From JAIXWP01 sp041391745 (GTDB taxonomy: Bacteria; Bacteroidota; Bacteroidia; Flavobacteriales_D; Sanyastnellaceae), in contig JAWKNK010000003.1 of NCBI GenBank assembly GCA_041391745.1, forward strand, positions 1-64,000: a DNA stretch of 64,000 nt. Direction: 5' to 3'. Position numbers and translations under genes: made by a program. Shown piece after piece: positions 37,201 to 46,671 of this stretch; position 1 is the first letter of the stretch; each line of letters starts with the position of its first letter. Under the pieces are notes generated by a model, which was not told where the DNA came from, ran no database searches, and was given only the letters and a program-made list of their open reading frames with translations.

Positions 37201-38389
37201 TTTGGGAAAGATTGAAATGAAGTTGCCGCAATTGGATTTCCATCTAATGTCACAGTACCCACATCTTCCGTAGCGACTACAATGTTCACATAGTGATTCG
37301 TCAAAATGGTGCTTTCGACTGTACTAAAAGTAATTTGATTGATCTTTTTATCTGCATCATCAAGAATTACCATTGATGGGTCACCATTTCCACCACATGT
37401 AATACCTTCCATGAATTGTGTTACCGCAATAGGTTTGTTTGCCGTGACACAATGTGCGCCAACAACATATTGCAATTCTGCAAACTGTCCGGCATTCAAC
37501 GTATACGAGGCAGTGCCATCAATGCTAACAGTAGTATTGTCTTCGCTCGCGAGAATGCGATAGGTGTAATTCGGTTGAGCAACCCCGTAGATGGGATTGA
37601 GGTTGTACACAAATGGTGTAACGAAATACTCCGTTCCCCAAGAGCTTACAGGTAAATTCTCCTCAAACACGTGGTCACAGTTGGCGCATGCCACAGGAAT
37701 ATTGGCGCATATCGCACCTGAGAAAACAGCAAATGGACGACAAGCGCCGCTGTTTTCCGTGCCTTGAATCACTGTTCCTGTGAGGTCTTGATCGATGGCT
37801 GCTACAAGTCGATAAACCTGCCCAGCATCTAAAGTAATCGTAAAATCATCATCTGTTCCGGCGCAAATCCATACAAGTCACAGCTTGGAATGATTTCGAT
37901 TTCGGTATCATCTTCCGTAGCTACGATGAGCATTTCGCTGGAATAAGCGTTGAAACCTTTATAGGCCGAAACCATGTATTGGTATCCCAATGTTGGTGTA
38001 GGAAGAATTTTAGTAGCATCAGCAGATGTCATCCGAGCATTCACGGCAAATACAGCAACAGTATCCGCCGTTTCGATGTGCACACCTTTCCCTTCCACCA
38101 TTGCCTGAGAAAACACTTCAGCAACTGAGCTAGGAATAGAAACTGTGGTTACGTTGTTTGGATTGACATTGAAAGACTGCGACCAACTTTGACCTGGCAC
38201 CGAGATAGTTCCGCTTGTGGGGTTGTCGCCTACTATGAATACATCGAGCAAATTGCCGCCGGTCTGATCCACATTCTGCATAAAGCCTAGCCAGAAATCC
38301 TTTCCCTTTGTGGGCGAAGAATTCTGTCCGAGCATCTGTACAGAAATGCCGAAAAGAAAACCAAGTACGACGAGTTTCGATAAATTCAT
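34192..38389 (-). CDS. Giant T9SS gliding-type adhesin, two frameshifts
   Basis: About 1399 aa once two missing bases are restored, near 37862 (FAPGTDDDFTITLDAG) and near 35829 (then KCDAQSITLDAD). A signal peptide to MLGQ is followed by SSPTKGKDFWLGFM and GANCDHVFEE-type blocks of the IgGFc-binding-like N-terminal domain. Then come five or more PKD/Ig-like repeats rich in paired Cys (PTGCATTS, TPEGCVSED, DFGCTASY). The C-terminus is the gliding motility-associated CHU_C type (APNAFTPDGDGLNDVWVV, YNLRIWNRWGELMFE, GVYHYRI), which is exported through T9SS as a type B sorting domain. Probably a surface adhesin. Confidence 0.88.
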
Positions 38390-38417
38390 AATAATAGGGT
38401 GCGTCGTTTTTCGCTAT

Positions 38418-38446
38418 CAAATATACTTCGATAGACTCGAATTCAA
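38418..38446 (-). promoter_or_regulatory. Promoter of the giant adhesin
   Basis: On the minus strand a TTG (38446-38444), an 18-nt spacer and TATATTTG (38425-38418) match the full Bacteroidota consensus. The ATG at 38389 is about 28 nt downstream. Confidence 0.75.
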
Positions 38447-38550
38447 CGACTTAAGTTGCGTAGTTTGCACCTTCAATTTAAGCCAAAACACCCTATTTCA
38501 ACATATTTTATCGTTTTGCAGTGGCATAGGGTGAATTTTACTACAAAAAG

Positions 38551-38584
38551 AAAGGCCGAGCATATACGAAATTGCTCGGCCTTT
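38551..38584. terminator. Terminator after atpC
   Basis: A 12-bp perfect stem (38551-38562 with 38573-38584, arm AAAGGCCGAGCA) and 10-nt loop lie 24 nt beyond the atpC stop. A T-rich run follows on the minus strand (complement of 38545-38550) and also on the plus strand. Confidence 0.88.
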
Positions 38585-38608
38585 GTTTCATTTTTCGAGG
38601 AAAAACGA

Positions 38609-38845
38609 TTATTCCGCTAGGATAATCATCTTGTTGTTGAATACCTCAACGGTACCACCTTTCACATCGAATTTATGTTCCTTTCCAGAGGATTCTTTTA
38701 CTCTGATTGTTCCTTTTTTCAAAGAAGTAATCAAAGGAGCATGATTGTTCATCACACCTAGGCTTCCGTCGCTTCCTGGAAGGAAAACGTAGGCAGCTTG
38801 GCCTTCAAAAAGAGTTGACTCTGGTGAAATAATCTCTACGTTCAT
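38609..38845 (-). CDS. atpC: ATP synthase F1 epsilon subunit (short form)
   Basis: 78 aa, equal to the N-terminal beta-sandwich alone (EIISPESTLFEGQAAYVFLPG, then GVMNNHAPLIT and GGTVEVFNNKMIILAE). The C-terminal two-helix domain that inhibits ATP hydrolysis is absent, as in many Bacteroidota. It lies 12 nt after atpD in the usual isolated atpD-atpC pair; the rest of the ATP synthase operon must be elsewhere. Confidence 0.94.
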   Translation of the reverse strand: MNVEIISPESTLFEGQAAYVFLPGSDGSLGVMNNHAPLITSLKKGTIRVKESSGKEHKFDVKGGTVEVFNNKMIILAE

Positions 38846-38857
38846 TTGCTAACGTAA

Positions 38858-40372
38858 TTATTTGTTTTTAGCAGCTTCTTCCAACATTTTCTTACCTGCT
38901 TCCATCGCTTCTTCGATAGAACCTTTCAAGTTGAAAGCAGCTTCTGGATACTCATCACAGTGTCCGTCAAGAATCATGTTGAAACCTTTAATTGTTTCTT
39001 CGATTGGAACAAGTACTCCAGGTACACCTGTAAATTGCTCAGCAACGTGGAATGGCTGAGACAAGAAACGCTGCACTTTACGTGCACGGAATACCGCAAG
39101 TTTATCGTCTTCAGAAAGTTCGTCCATACCAAGGATGGCGATGATATCCTGAAGTTCCTTGTAACGCTGAAGGATTCCCTTCACACGTTGAGCACACTTA
39201 TAGTGTTCTTCACCCACGATTTGTGGAGAAAGAATTCTTGAAGTTGAATCCAATGGATCTACAGATGGGTAAATACCAAGCTCAGCAATCTTACGGCTCA
39301 ATACTGTAGTAGCATCCAAGTGAGCGAAAGTTGTAGCTGGAGCAGGGTCAGTCAAGTCATCCGCAGGTACATATACCGCTTGTACAGAAGTGATAGAACC
39401 TCTCTTTGTAGAAGTGATACGCTCCTGCATCACACCCATTTCAGTAGCAAGTGTTGGTTGGTAACCTACCGCTGATGGCATACGACCTAGAAGAGCCGAT
39501 ACTTCAGAACCTGCTTGAGTGAAACGGAAGATGTTGTCGATGAAGAAAAGGATATCGCGACCACCTGATTGCTCATCCCCATCACGGAAATACTCCGCAA
39601 CAGTAAGACCAGAAAGGGCCACACGAGCACGTGCTCCAGGAGGCTCATTCATCTGACCGAATACGAATGTAGCTTGTGATTGCTCTAGGGCAGCAGGATC
39701 AACCTTACTTACGTCCCAGTCACCTTTGTGCATTCCTTCGTTGAATGCATCACCATATTTAATGATACCAGCTTCGATCATTTCACGAAGAAGGTCATTT
39801 CCTTCACGAGTACGCTCACCAACACCAGCAAATACAGAAAGACCGTCGTATGCTTTCGCGATGTTGTTGATCAATTCCTGGATCAATACAGTCTTACCTA
39901 CTCCGGCACCACCGAACAATCCGATTTTACCACCCTTTGCATAAGGCTCGATAAGGTCGATTACTTTGATACCAGTGAAAAGAATCTCTGCAGAAGTTGA
40001 AAGATCCTCATACAATGGTGGCTGACGGTGGATAGAACGTCCGTCAGAATTGTCAACGTCAGCGATACCATCGATGGCAGCACCAACCACGTTGAACAAA
40101 CGACCTTTGATTTTGTCACCAACTGGCATAGTGATACCACGACCAGTTGAAGTAACATCCGCTCCACGGCGCAAACCTTCAGTAGCGTCCATTGCGATAG
40201 CACGTACTGTATCTTCTCCAATGTGCTGTTGACACTCAAGAATCAAGTCAGTTCCATCTGGCTTCTTAGCTACTAATGCGTCGAGAATGTTTGGTAATTT
40301 ATGACCTGCAGGAAAAGAAATATCCACAACGGGACCAATAACCTGCACTACTTTACCAGTATTTTGAGACAT
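38858..40372 (-). CDS. atpD: ATP synthase F1 beta subunit
   Basis: 504 aa, the catalytic subunit of F1. Walker A is GGAGVGKTVL, the catalytic Glu lies in GVGERTREGND, Walker B ends in ILFFIDNIFRFTQAG, and the DELSEED-like loop is DELSEDDK. It is preceded by a TACTTTTG box at 40398-40405 and followed by atpC. A core gene with an intact frame. Confidence 0.97.
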   Translation of the reverse strand: MSQNTGKVVQVIGPVVDISFPAGHKLPNILDALVAKKPDGTDLILECQQHIGEDTVRAIAMDATEGLRRGADVTSTGRGITMPVGDKIKGRLFNVVGAAIDGIADVDNSDGRSIHRQPPLYEDLSTSAEILFTGIKVIDLIEPYAKGGKIGLFGGAGVGKTVLIQELINNIAKAYDGLSVFAGVGERTREGNDLLREMIEAGIIKYGDAFNEGMHKGDWDVSKVDPAALEQSQATFVFGQMNEPPGARARVALSGLTVAEYFRDGDEQSGGRDILFFIDNIFRFTQAGSEVSALLGRMPSAVGYQPTLATEMGVMQERITSTKRGSITSVQAVYVPADDLTDPAPATTFAHLDATTVLSRKIAELGIYPSVDPLDSTSRILSPQIVGEEHYKCAQRVKGILQRYKELQDIIAILGMDELSEDDKLAVFRARKVQRFLSQPFHVAEQFTGVPGVLVPIEETIKGFNMILDGHCDEYPEAAFNLKGSIEEAMEAGKKMLEEAAKNK

Positions 40373-40397
40373 GCGTTCGGGTTTAAATTTTCGGGCG

Positions 40398-40405
40398 CAA
40401 AAGTA
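40398..40405 (-). promoter_or_regulatory. -7 promoter element of atpD-atpC
   Basis: TACTTTTG on the minus strand matches TAnnTTTG, 25 nt upstream of the atpD ATG. Confidence 0.55.
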
Positions 40406-40481
40406 AACACTAAAACTGCTTAAAAAAAAGATTTCCTTAAAATAAAGTATATCTTCCTAAATTGCCCGCCAATCAAGCGTT

Positions 40482-41933
40482 ATGAAAAGGACTTTTGTCA
40501 CAAATCTGGTACTTTTAGTTGGTTTAAACCTCTTGGTGAAGCCTTTTTATGTACTTGGAGTTGAGGCAGAAGTGCAAAATCAAGTAGGAACAGAGATATA
40601 CGGTATGTACGCCGCACTGATTTCCCTCAGTTTTATGCTCAACATGATTCCCGATATGGGAATTACCAATTGGAACAACCGCGAAGTAGCGCTCAATCAT
40701 CGACTATCCGCCATTTTTGGAAACATCCTTCGTCTTCGCTTTTCTCTTGCCATCCTGTATCTGATTTTTAGCGTTTCCATTGGTTTTATTCTCGGCTACA
40801 ACAAGCAACAAATTGGCTGGCTTGCAATCCTGGGTGTAAATCAAATTCTAGCACAATCGATTCTATTCTTTCGCTCCAACCTCTCAGGAATGCACCTTTT
40901 TAAAAAGGATAGCTTCATTTCCATTCTCGACCGAACACTACTCATCATAGGAATGTCCTATTTGCTGTGGGCGCCACATGGCTTTGGCAAGTTTCACATC
41001 GAGTGGTTTATCATAGGGCAAACAGTCGCATACCTCATCACGATTTCACTAGCCGCATTTTGGGTTATTCGATTAAAATCAAAAGCAGAAACCAAGCCGT
41101 CGAACAATCAAGTAAAACACATCATCACCGCAAGCTTGCCATTTGCAGCTTTTTCCCTTTTGGGAATGTTGCTCTACCGCACGGACGCCGTATTACTCGA
41201 ACGTATTTCCTCTCCAGCGGAAGCCGGAACGTATACTCAGGGGTTTCGCTTTTTTGAAGCATTTAATATGCTTTCATTCCTCTTCGCAGGTTTACTGCTT
41301 CCCATTTTCTCTCGAATGATAGCAATGAAAGAAGACATTTCTGACTTACTCAACATATCTCACAGACTGCTTTTTGCAGCAACATTTATTGTCTCTGTAA
41401 CCTGTATTTTTCTCTCAGAACAAATTCTAAACTTGGTGTATGACCACGTGAATCAAACCAGTGTCGAAAGCTTCAAATGGCTGATGGTAGGATGTCTAGG
41501 GTTCAGCATGCAGTACATCTATGGAACACTTCTCACTGCAGCAGGTGAGCTGCGTAAATTGACAATCATCACCATTATTGGTTTGGCAATTAGTCTCACC
41601 ATCAATTTCACTTTTATTCCTTCACAAGGTGCGCTAGCAAGCGCTAAAGCCAGCGCGATTACGCAAATATTAGTTTGGATAATTCAAACTTTTTATTGCC
41701 TACGCATTTTCAAAATCAATGTATTCAATCAATTCAAAGAGTCCATTTTGTTCGCCATTCTTGTAGTTTCAACGGGATACTTCCTTTTTGAGATTAACAG
41801 CGACTTCACAATAAAAGGACTAGGGTTTACGTTGTCGGTCGGCCTTTTCTTAGGACTCACGCTTATTATTGCTTTGGGCACTAGAATGTTGAGTTTTAAA
41901 AACTTCATTCAGCTTCTAAAGCTAAAAAGTTGA
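40482..41933 (+). CDS. Lipid-linked polysaccharide flippase (MOP superfamily)
   Basis: 483 aa with about fourteen membrane helices and no soluble domain, in the Wzx/polysaccharide biosynthesis family (start VTNLVLLVGLNLLVKPFYVLG, GTYTQGFRFFEAFNMLSFLFAGLLLPIFSRM). It would flip undecaprenyl-linked surface sugar units. The next genes encode a Wzz-like protein and an O-antigen ligase, so the three form a polysaccharide assembly unit. No glycosyltransferase is present nearby. Confidence 0.85.
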   Translation: MKRTFVTNLVLLVGLNLLVKPFYVLGVEAEVQNQVGTEIYGMYAALISLSFMLNMIPDMGITNWNNREVALNHRLSAIFGNILRLRFSLAILYLIFSVSIGFILGYNKQQIGWLAILGVNQILAQSILFFRSNLSGMHLFKKDSFISILDRTLLIIGMSYLLWAPHGFGKFHIEWFIIGQTVAYLITISLAAFWVIRLKSKAETKPSNNQVKHIITASLPFAAFSLLGMLLYRTDAVLLERISSPAEAGTYTQGFRFFEAFNMLSFLFAGLLLPIFSRMIAMKEDISDLLNISHRLLFAATFIVSVTCIFLSEQILNLVYDHVNQTSVESFKWLMVGCLGFSMQYIYGTLLTAAGELRKLTIITIIGLAISLTINFTFIPSQGALASAKASAITQILVWIIQTFYCLRIFKINVFNQFKESILFAILVVSTGYFLFEINSDFTIKGLGFTLSVGLFLGLTLIIALGTRMLSFKNFIQLLKLKS

Positions 41934-41944
41934 GCCCTAAGCGC

Positions 41945-41952
41945 TACATTTG
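41945..41952 (+). promoter_or_regulatory. -7 promoter element for the Wzz-like and ligase genes
   Basis: TACATTTG at 41945-41952 lies 21 nt before the ATG at 41974. A TTG at 41930-41932 is only 12 nt upstream, so the -33 match is weak. Confidence 0.4.
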
Positions 41953-41973
41953 CACCAAAACCAACCTTTTTAT

Positions 41974-43002
41974 ATGTCATCAGAACAGTCGGGCAATACG
42001 AATCCTGCCTCAACTCTTGAGTCTTCAAACATTTTAGTGCTTCTTTTTAAGTGGAGAAAAACAATACTTATTGTTGTTGGAGCAGCCGCAATTATTTCTG
42101 CAGGAGCTTCTTTCCTTATCAAGCCAAAATTCAAAAGCACCATTACCATGTTTGCCTCGAAATCTTACTCGATAGGTGAGCAATTGTACGAATCGACAGA
42201 CAAAGACCTAACAGAATTAGGTGATGAAGAAGATGCGGAAAAGCTTTTGCAGCTTCTAAACTCTGATGAATTGCGTTCCAAAATCATTGATAAGTATGAT
42301 CTCTGGACCGTTTATGAAATCCCAAAAGACGCTCCTGGTGCAAAGACATACATTGCTTTAGAGTACAACGATAACGTTGAATCAAAGATGACACGTTTCG
42401 GTTCTGTAACTACCAGCGTGCTTGATACTGATCCAAAACGCGCTCAGGAAATTGCTAACGATATTGCTTTGTACGCTGATACGATCAACGTGCAGATGCG
42501 TCGCGACAGATCAATGGAAGCGATGCGCATTGCTAAAAAAGAAATTCAAAACATTGAATTGGAAGTAAAAGCAATAGACGACTCTATCAAAACACTTCAA
42601 GAGTTGGGTGTTTATAGTTACCACAATCAAATTTCTGCTTTAAGTGAAATGTATGGTCGTGCAATTGCGCAAGGATTTCCCGATCGTGCCGACAAAATCA
42701 AAAAAGACATGGACTTTCTTGCCAAGTACGGCGCACAATACAACGACTTGGAAGAAAGAATGGAATACACTCACTTGAAACTTGCCAATCTCAATAGAAG
42801 AGCAGCATTGATTCAAGCCGATGCAGATTCAAATCTTCCGGTGAAGTTTGTAGTAGACTACGCACAAGAAGCGGATAAAAAAGCATACCCGATTCGATGG
42901 TTAATCGTTGCAATGAGTGTCGTTTCTGCATTAGTATTTGTAGTGGCATTCATCCTGATTTGGGAAACGTTTAATCGTCTAAAACGTCAAGGACTAGTAT
43001 AA
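41974..43002 (+). CDS. Wzz-like chain-length / polysaccharide co-polymerase protein
   Basis: 342 aa from the ATG at 41974 (an upstream TTG gives an implausible His/Gln-rich extension inside the promoter). One membrane helix at about 27-50 and another near 315-335 bracket a periplasmic coiled-coil domain (MRIAKKEIQNIELEVKAIDDS), the Wzz/PCP layout. There is no kinase domain. It sits between the flippase and the O-antigen ligase and probably sets polymer length. Confidence 0.82.
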   Translation: MSSEQSGNTNPASTLESSNILVLLFKWRKTILIVVGAAAIISAGASFLIKPKFKSTITMFASKSYSIGEQLYESTDKDLTELGDEEDAEKLLQLLNSDELRSKIIDKYDLWTVYEIPKDAPGAKTYIALEYNDNVESKMTRFGSVTTSVLDTDPKRAQEIANDIALYADTINVQMRRDRSMEAMRIAKKEIQNIELEVKAIDDSIKTLQELGVYSYHNQISALSEMYGRAIAQGFPDRADKIKKDMDFLAKYGAQYNDLEERMEYTHLKLANLNRRAALIQADADSNLPVKFVVDYAQEADKKAYPIRWLIVAMSVVSALVFVVAFILIWETFNRLKRQGLV

Positions 43003-44445
43003 GTGGATAGCATTCTACTAAAGAGATCGCTTTGGATTGCCTCAGGAATTTTTTTGGCAATAATGGCGGTAGGCATTTACATGGAGTTCTTTTACGTGCT
43101 CTTGTTGCCTTTCGTCTTCGCCGTGCTTTGGGCTGCCTTCTTTAAAGTAGATTATGTCTTTTATACTATCGTATTCTTCACACCGCTTTCGCTCAATTTA
43201 GAAGATTTAGATGTCGGTGGAGTTGGTATGTACTTGCCCACAGAACCTTTACTATTCGGGCTTCTAGTGCTTTTTGTTTTTAAGCTGATTCACGGACAAA
43301 GCATCAATAAAAAAATATTCACGCATCCTGTATCCTATTTCTTGTACATCTATCTGGGTTGGATGTTGCTCACCACCATCACCAGTGAAATGCCTCTTGT
43401 TTCATTGAAATTCGTGGTTACTAGAATGTGGTTTATTGCCACCTGCTTTTTCTTAGCGACTCACCTTTTTCAAGACACCAGCAACATCAAGAAGTATTTT
43501 ATTTTGTACTTGATTCCTTTGTTCGGTGTAATTTTTTATACCGTTTCTCGACATGCAGAATTTGGCTTCGACAAGCAATCTGCGCACTGGGTTATGGAGC
43601 CTCTTTTCAAAGACCACACAAGCTACGGCGCTGTTTTAGCCATGTATTTTCCAGTAGTGCTTGGATTGCTTTTTTTGAAAAAGCAATCGCTACTCAACAA
43701 GTCCTTTTTCTTGATTGGATTTATCATCCTTACCACGGGTTTGGTTTTGTCTTTCACTCGTGCTGCATGGGTTTCTGTAGTTGGTGCCGCAGCCGTTTTG
43801 ATGGTTATGCAAACACGTGTGAGACTGAGTACTTTGGTTATCACTGGTGCAGTAGCCGCAATTGTTACCTTATTCAGTTGGGAACAAATTCAAATCGCAC
43901 TTGAATCGAATAAGCAAGAAAGTTCTGACAATTTGGATGAACACGTAAGTTCAATCAGTAACGTATCTTCTGATGCCTCCAATTTGGAGCGATTGAACCG
44001 ATGGAATTGCGCTATTGAATTATGGAAAGAGCGCCCTGTAATGGGCTGGGGACCTGGAGTCTATCAATTTGTATATGCGCCTTATCAGCGTTCACAAGAC
44101 CTCACTATTATCAGTACAAAAAGCGGAGATGGAGGAAATGCACACTCAGAATACCTAGGGCCGCTTTCAGAACAAGGTGTAATGGGCATGGCATTAATGG
44201 TAGTGTTCTTCTTTATGATTTGCCATTATGGATTCAAATTATATTACAGAACTAAGTCGTACGAGCACCGATTGCTCGCATTGATGGCCTTCATGGGATT
44301 GATTACTTATTTGATACATGGTGTACTCAACAATTATTTAGACACCGATAAAGCTTCCATTCCATTTTGGGGATTCATTGCCGTAATGGTAGCGATAGAC
44401 ATGAGCAATTCGGAAGAGGAAAAAAAGGCTTTAACTAATTCCTAG
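43003..44445 (+). CDS. O-antigen ligase family membrane protein
   Basis: 480 aa, about eleven membrane helices, with a long periplasmic loop around 310-395. Wzy_C/WaaL landmarks are LVLSFTRAAWVSVVGAA, RLNRWNCAIELWKERPVMGWGPGVYQ, and GGNAHSEYLGPLSEQG (conserved His). It may be a ligase or a polymerase. The start is GTG at 43003, directly after the preceding stop codon. Its end overlaps the convergent phosphatase gene by 4 nt. Confidence 0.85.
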   Translation: MDSILLKRSLWIASGIFLAIMAVGIYMEFFYVLLLPFVFAVLWAAFFKVDYVFYTIVFFTPLSLNLEDLDVGGVGMYLPTEPLLFGLLVLFVFKLIHGQSINKKIFTHPVSYFLYIYLGWMLLTTITSEMPLVSLKFVVTRMWFIATCFFLATHLFQDTSNIKKYFILYLIPLFGVIFYTVSRHAEFGFDKQSAHWVMEPLFKDHTSYGAVLAMYFPVVLGLLFLKKQSLLNKSFFLIGFIILTTGLVLSFTRAAWVSVVGAAAVLMVMQTRVRLSTLVITGAVAAIVTLFSWEQIQIALESNKQESSDNLDEHVSSISNVSSDASNLERLNRWNCAIELWKERPVMGWGPGVYQFVYAPYQRSQDLTIISTKSGDGGNAHSEYLGPLSEQGVMGMALMVVFFFMICHYGFKLYYRTKSYEHRLLALMAFMGLITYLIHGVLNNYLDTDKASIPFWGFIAVMVAIDMSNSEEEKKALTNS

Positions 44446-45662
44446 AAAAATCTGCAAGTAAGAATTGCAAGGTCATCAATAAATGGGCGAGTCCCTTTGT
44501 AAGTATTTACAGCATCCACCACATTGCGATTGATGGAAGCAACATTCTGATCGAAACTAGATAACATCACTTGCTCCAATCTTTCTACACCAAATTCTTT
44601 GTCTTGGTCATTCTCTGTTTCAACTAAGCCATCGGTGTAACAAACAATAAGACTATTGGGTGAAAGCTTTACCTCTCCCATCGCCACTTTAGGCAATTCG
44701 TCGAACATACCTAGACCAATAGAACCTAGTTTCAAGAGTTGAGTATATCCTTCTGAATCCGCAAGTACAGGAGGGTTGTGTCCACAATTGATGTACTTCA
44801 ATTCACGAGTTGACTTTTGATATGTAGCGAGAAAAAGGGTGATGTATTTCTCGCCCATCGCACTGATCATAACACGCTCATTGAGTTCTACGACAATCTC
44901 TTTTAAATCACCTTTGCGGTAAGAAAAGATACTTCTGAGGTATGCCTGAAAATTCGCCATTAGGAAAGCCGCACTCACTCCTTTACCGGAAACGTCGGCC
45001 ATACAGAACATCACTTCGTCTTCATCCAGAATAAGAAAGTCGTAATAATCTCCTCCTACCTGCTGATGTGCTTTATAAACTGCACTGACTTCAAACTCAT
45101 TCGTTTTAGGTAGAGATTGAGGTAGCAAAATGGCCTGCATTTCGGCAGCCAGTTCGAGCTCCTTTTTCACCCTTTCCTGACGCAACCTGTCTTGTGCTAA
45201 TCTTCTGTTTTCGATGGCTACAACAAGCACGTTTGTCAGCGTTTCAATGAAACGCATATGTTTGATTACAGGGCTTATTTTTACTTCTTGTTCTTGTTCA
45301 TCACCTACCAGTAGGTAAGCGATGGCTTGGCCATCTTGATAAACAGGAATCACAATATCGAATGACTCCGACTTATTCCCCGACAACAATGAAACTTGTT
45401 GGCCTTTGAAAAAATTTTCGTCCGTAACAACTTTTTCGAGTTCATCCGAGACACCGTATTGAAGAATGGAATTCCAATGTTCTCCGCGCGCAAACAACGC
45501 CACTTTCTCTATAAGTAGCTCTTCTCTTAATACGCGTTCATATTCAGCAAGAAGTCTATCAATAGGGAGATTTGCATTGATGGTTTTCGTGATTTCCAAC
45601 AACGCATTTAATTTAAAATCTCTTTGCTTTAGCTTGGCTGCTAACCGATTGACTTCTGCCAT
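44442..45662 (-). CDS. GAF-SpoIIE PP2C-family phosphatase
   Basis: 406 aa. A GAF-like sensor domain at about 20-170 (FKLNALLEITKTINAN) and a linking helix (RQERVKKELELAAEMQAILLP) precede a SpoIIE phosphatase domain with VGGDYYDF, MADVSGKG, NCGHNPPV and YTDGLVE, the metal-binding Asp set. It is an RsbU-like protein serine phosphatase that could control an anti-anti-sigma factor; no such partner is adjacent. It lies 3 nt after the lpxD-like gene on the same strand. Confidence 0.9.
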   Translation of the reverse strand: MAEVNRLAAKLKQRDFKLNALLEITKTINANLPIDRLLAEYERVLREELLIEKVALFARGEHWNSILQYGVSDELEKVVTDENFFKGQQVSLLSGNKSESFDIVIPVYQDGQAIAYLLVGDEQEQEVKISPVIKHMRFIETLTNVLVVAIENRRLAQDRLRQERVKKELELAAEMQAILLPQSLPKTNEFEVSAVYKAHQQVGGDYYDFLILDEDEVMFCMADVSGKGVSAAFLMANFQAYLRSIFSYRKGDLKEIVVELNERVMISAMGEKYITLFLATYQKSTRELKYINCGHNPPVLADSEGYTQLLKLGSIGLGMFDELPKVAMGEVKLSPNSLIVCYTDGLVETENDQDKEFGVERLEQVMLSSFDQNVASINRNVVDAVNTYKGTRPFIDDLAILTCRFF

Positions 45663-45665
45663 TTT

Positions 45666-46595
45666 TTACTTCAATTTCTCCACTATTTCAGGCAATTTAC
45701 GAATTAAAGCCAATTCCCTGTATTTCTGTCTGACTTCTTCCGCCGGACTTCCAAAGTACGTTTTTCCTCCTTCCAAATCTTTCGTAATGCCACTTTGACC
45801 GAGCACCACAGCGCCTTTTCCAAGCAATACATCCGATGGTACGCCCACTTGCCCCCACAGAATTACATCGTCTTCGATGACTACACAACCCGCTATTCCG
45901 ACTTGTGCAGCAAACAGGCAATTCTTGCCCACCACTGTGTCGTGGCCAACGTGTACAGAATTGTCGATTTTCGTTCCTTCTCCTATTCTCGTATCACCTG
46001 TAAGTCCTCTGTCTATGGTGCAAGACGCGCCAATTTCAACACGATCTTCAATTTCAACGCTTCCGCAAGTGTACATTTTTTCACGACCATGAGTTCGGCC
46101 CTTATAGTAAAAAGCGTCGCTTCCGAGAACCGTATTCGCGTGAATAATACAGTCATTTCCGATATGTACATTATCGTACATCACCACACCTGGATGTATG
46201 ATACAATTGCTGCCTATCGAGACATTGCTTCCAATAACTACGCTTGGATGTATCTGAGTGCCCGTTCCAATGGTGACGTTTTCACCAGCATTAGCATGAC
46301 TCATTTTCCATGGAGAAAAATGTGCATTTAGCTTATTGAAATCGCTGCATGGATCATCAGAAAAAATGAGTGCTTTACCTTCCGGACATTCCACTTCTTG
46401 ATTGATAAGCACTATTGTAGCCGCGCTTTTCAAAGCTTTTTCGTAGTACTTCGGATGATCTACAAATACCAAATCACCTGGTTCCACTTTATGAATCTCG
46501 TTGATTCCCAAAACAGGAAAATCGTCTGGTCCATGGTATTTGCAACCAATTAAATCAGCTATTTGTTTGAGTGTTTGTGTGGGCTGAAGTTTCAT
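45666..46595 (-). CDS. UDP-3-O-acylglucosamine N-acyltransferase (LpxD-like)
   Basis: 309 aa. An N-terminal UDP-GlcNAc-binding domain (TQTLKQIADLIGCKYHGP) and a left-handed beta-helix of hexapeptide repeats from about 100 to 270 (IGTGTQIHPSVVIGSNVSIG), with the catalytic His in VHVGHDTVVGKNC. LpxD adds the second acyl chain of lipid A. Many Flavobacteriia carry such a copy next to efp in addition to the one beside lpxA/lpxC, so this may be the second copy. It lies 76 nt after efp. Confidence 0.88.
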   Translation of the reverse strand: MKLQPTQTLKQIADLIGCKYHGPDDFPVLGINEIHKVEPGDLVFVDHPKYYEKALKSAATIVLINQEVECPEGKALIFSDDPCSDFNKLNAHFSPWKMSHANAGENVTIGTGTQIHPSVVIGSNVSIGSNCIIHPGVVMYDNVHIGNDCIIHANTVLGSDAFYYKGRTHGREKMYTCGSVEIEDRVEIGASCTIDRGLTGDTRIGEGTKIDNSVHVGHDTVVGKNCLFAAQVGIAGCVVIEDDVILWGQVGVPSDVLLGKGAVVLGQSGITKDLEGGKTYFGSPAEEVRQKYRELALIRKLPEIVEKLK

Positions 46596-46626
46596 TTCTG
46601 AATTTTTCGAATGAGCAAGTTATAAA

Positions 46627-46650
46627 AAACCCCGACGAATGTCAGGGTTT
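46627..46650 (-). terminator. Terminator after efp
   Basis: An imperfect stem (AAACCCC-GAC with GTC-A-GGGTTT, 46627-46636 with 46641-46650) followed on the minus strand by a U-rich run (complement of 46621-46629) lies 22 nt beyond the efp stop. Confidence 0.75.
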
Positions 46651-46671
46651 CAATGCATATAAAGGTGCAAA

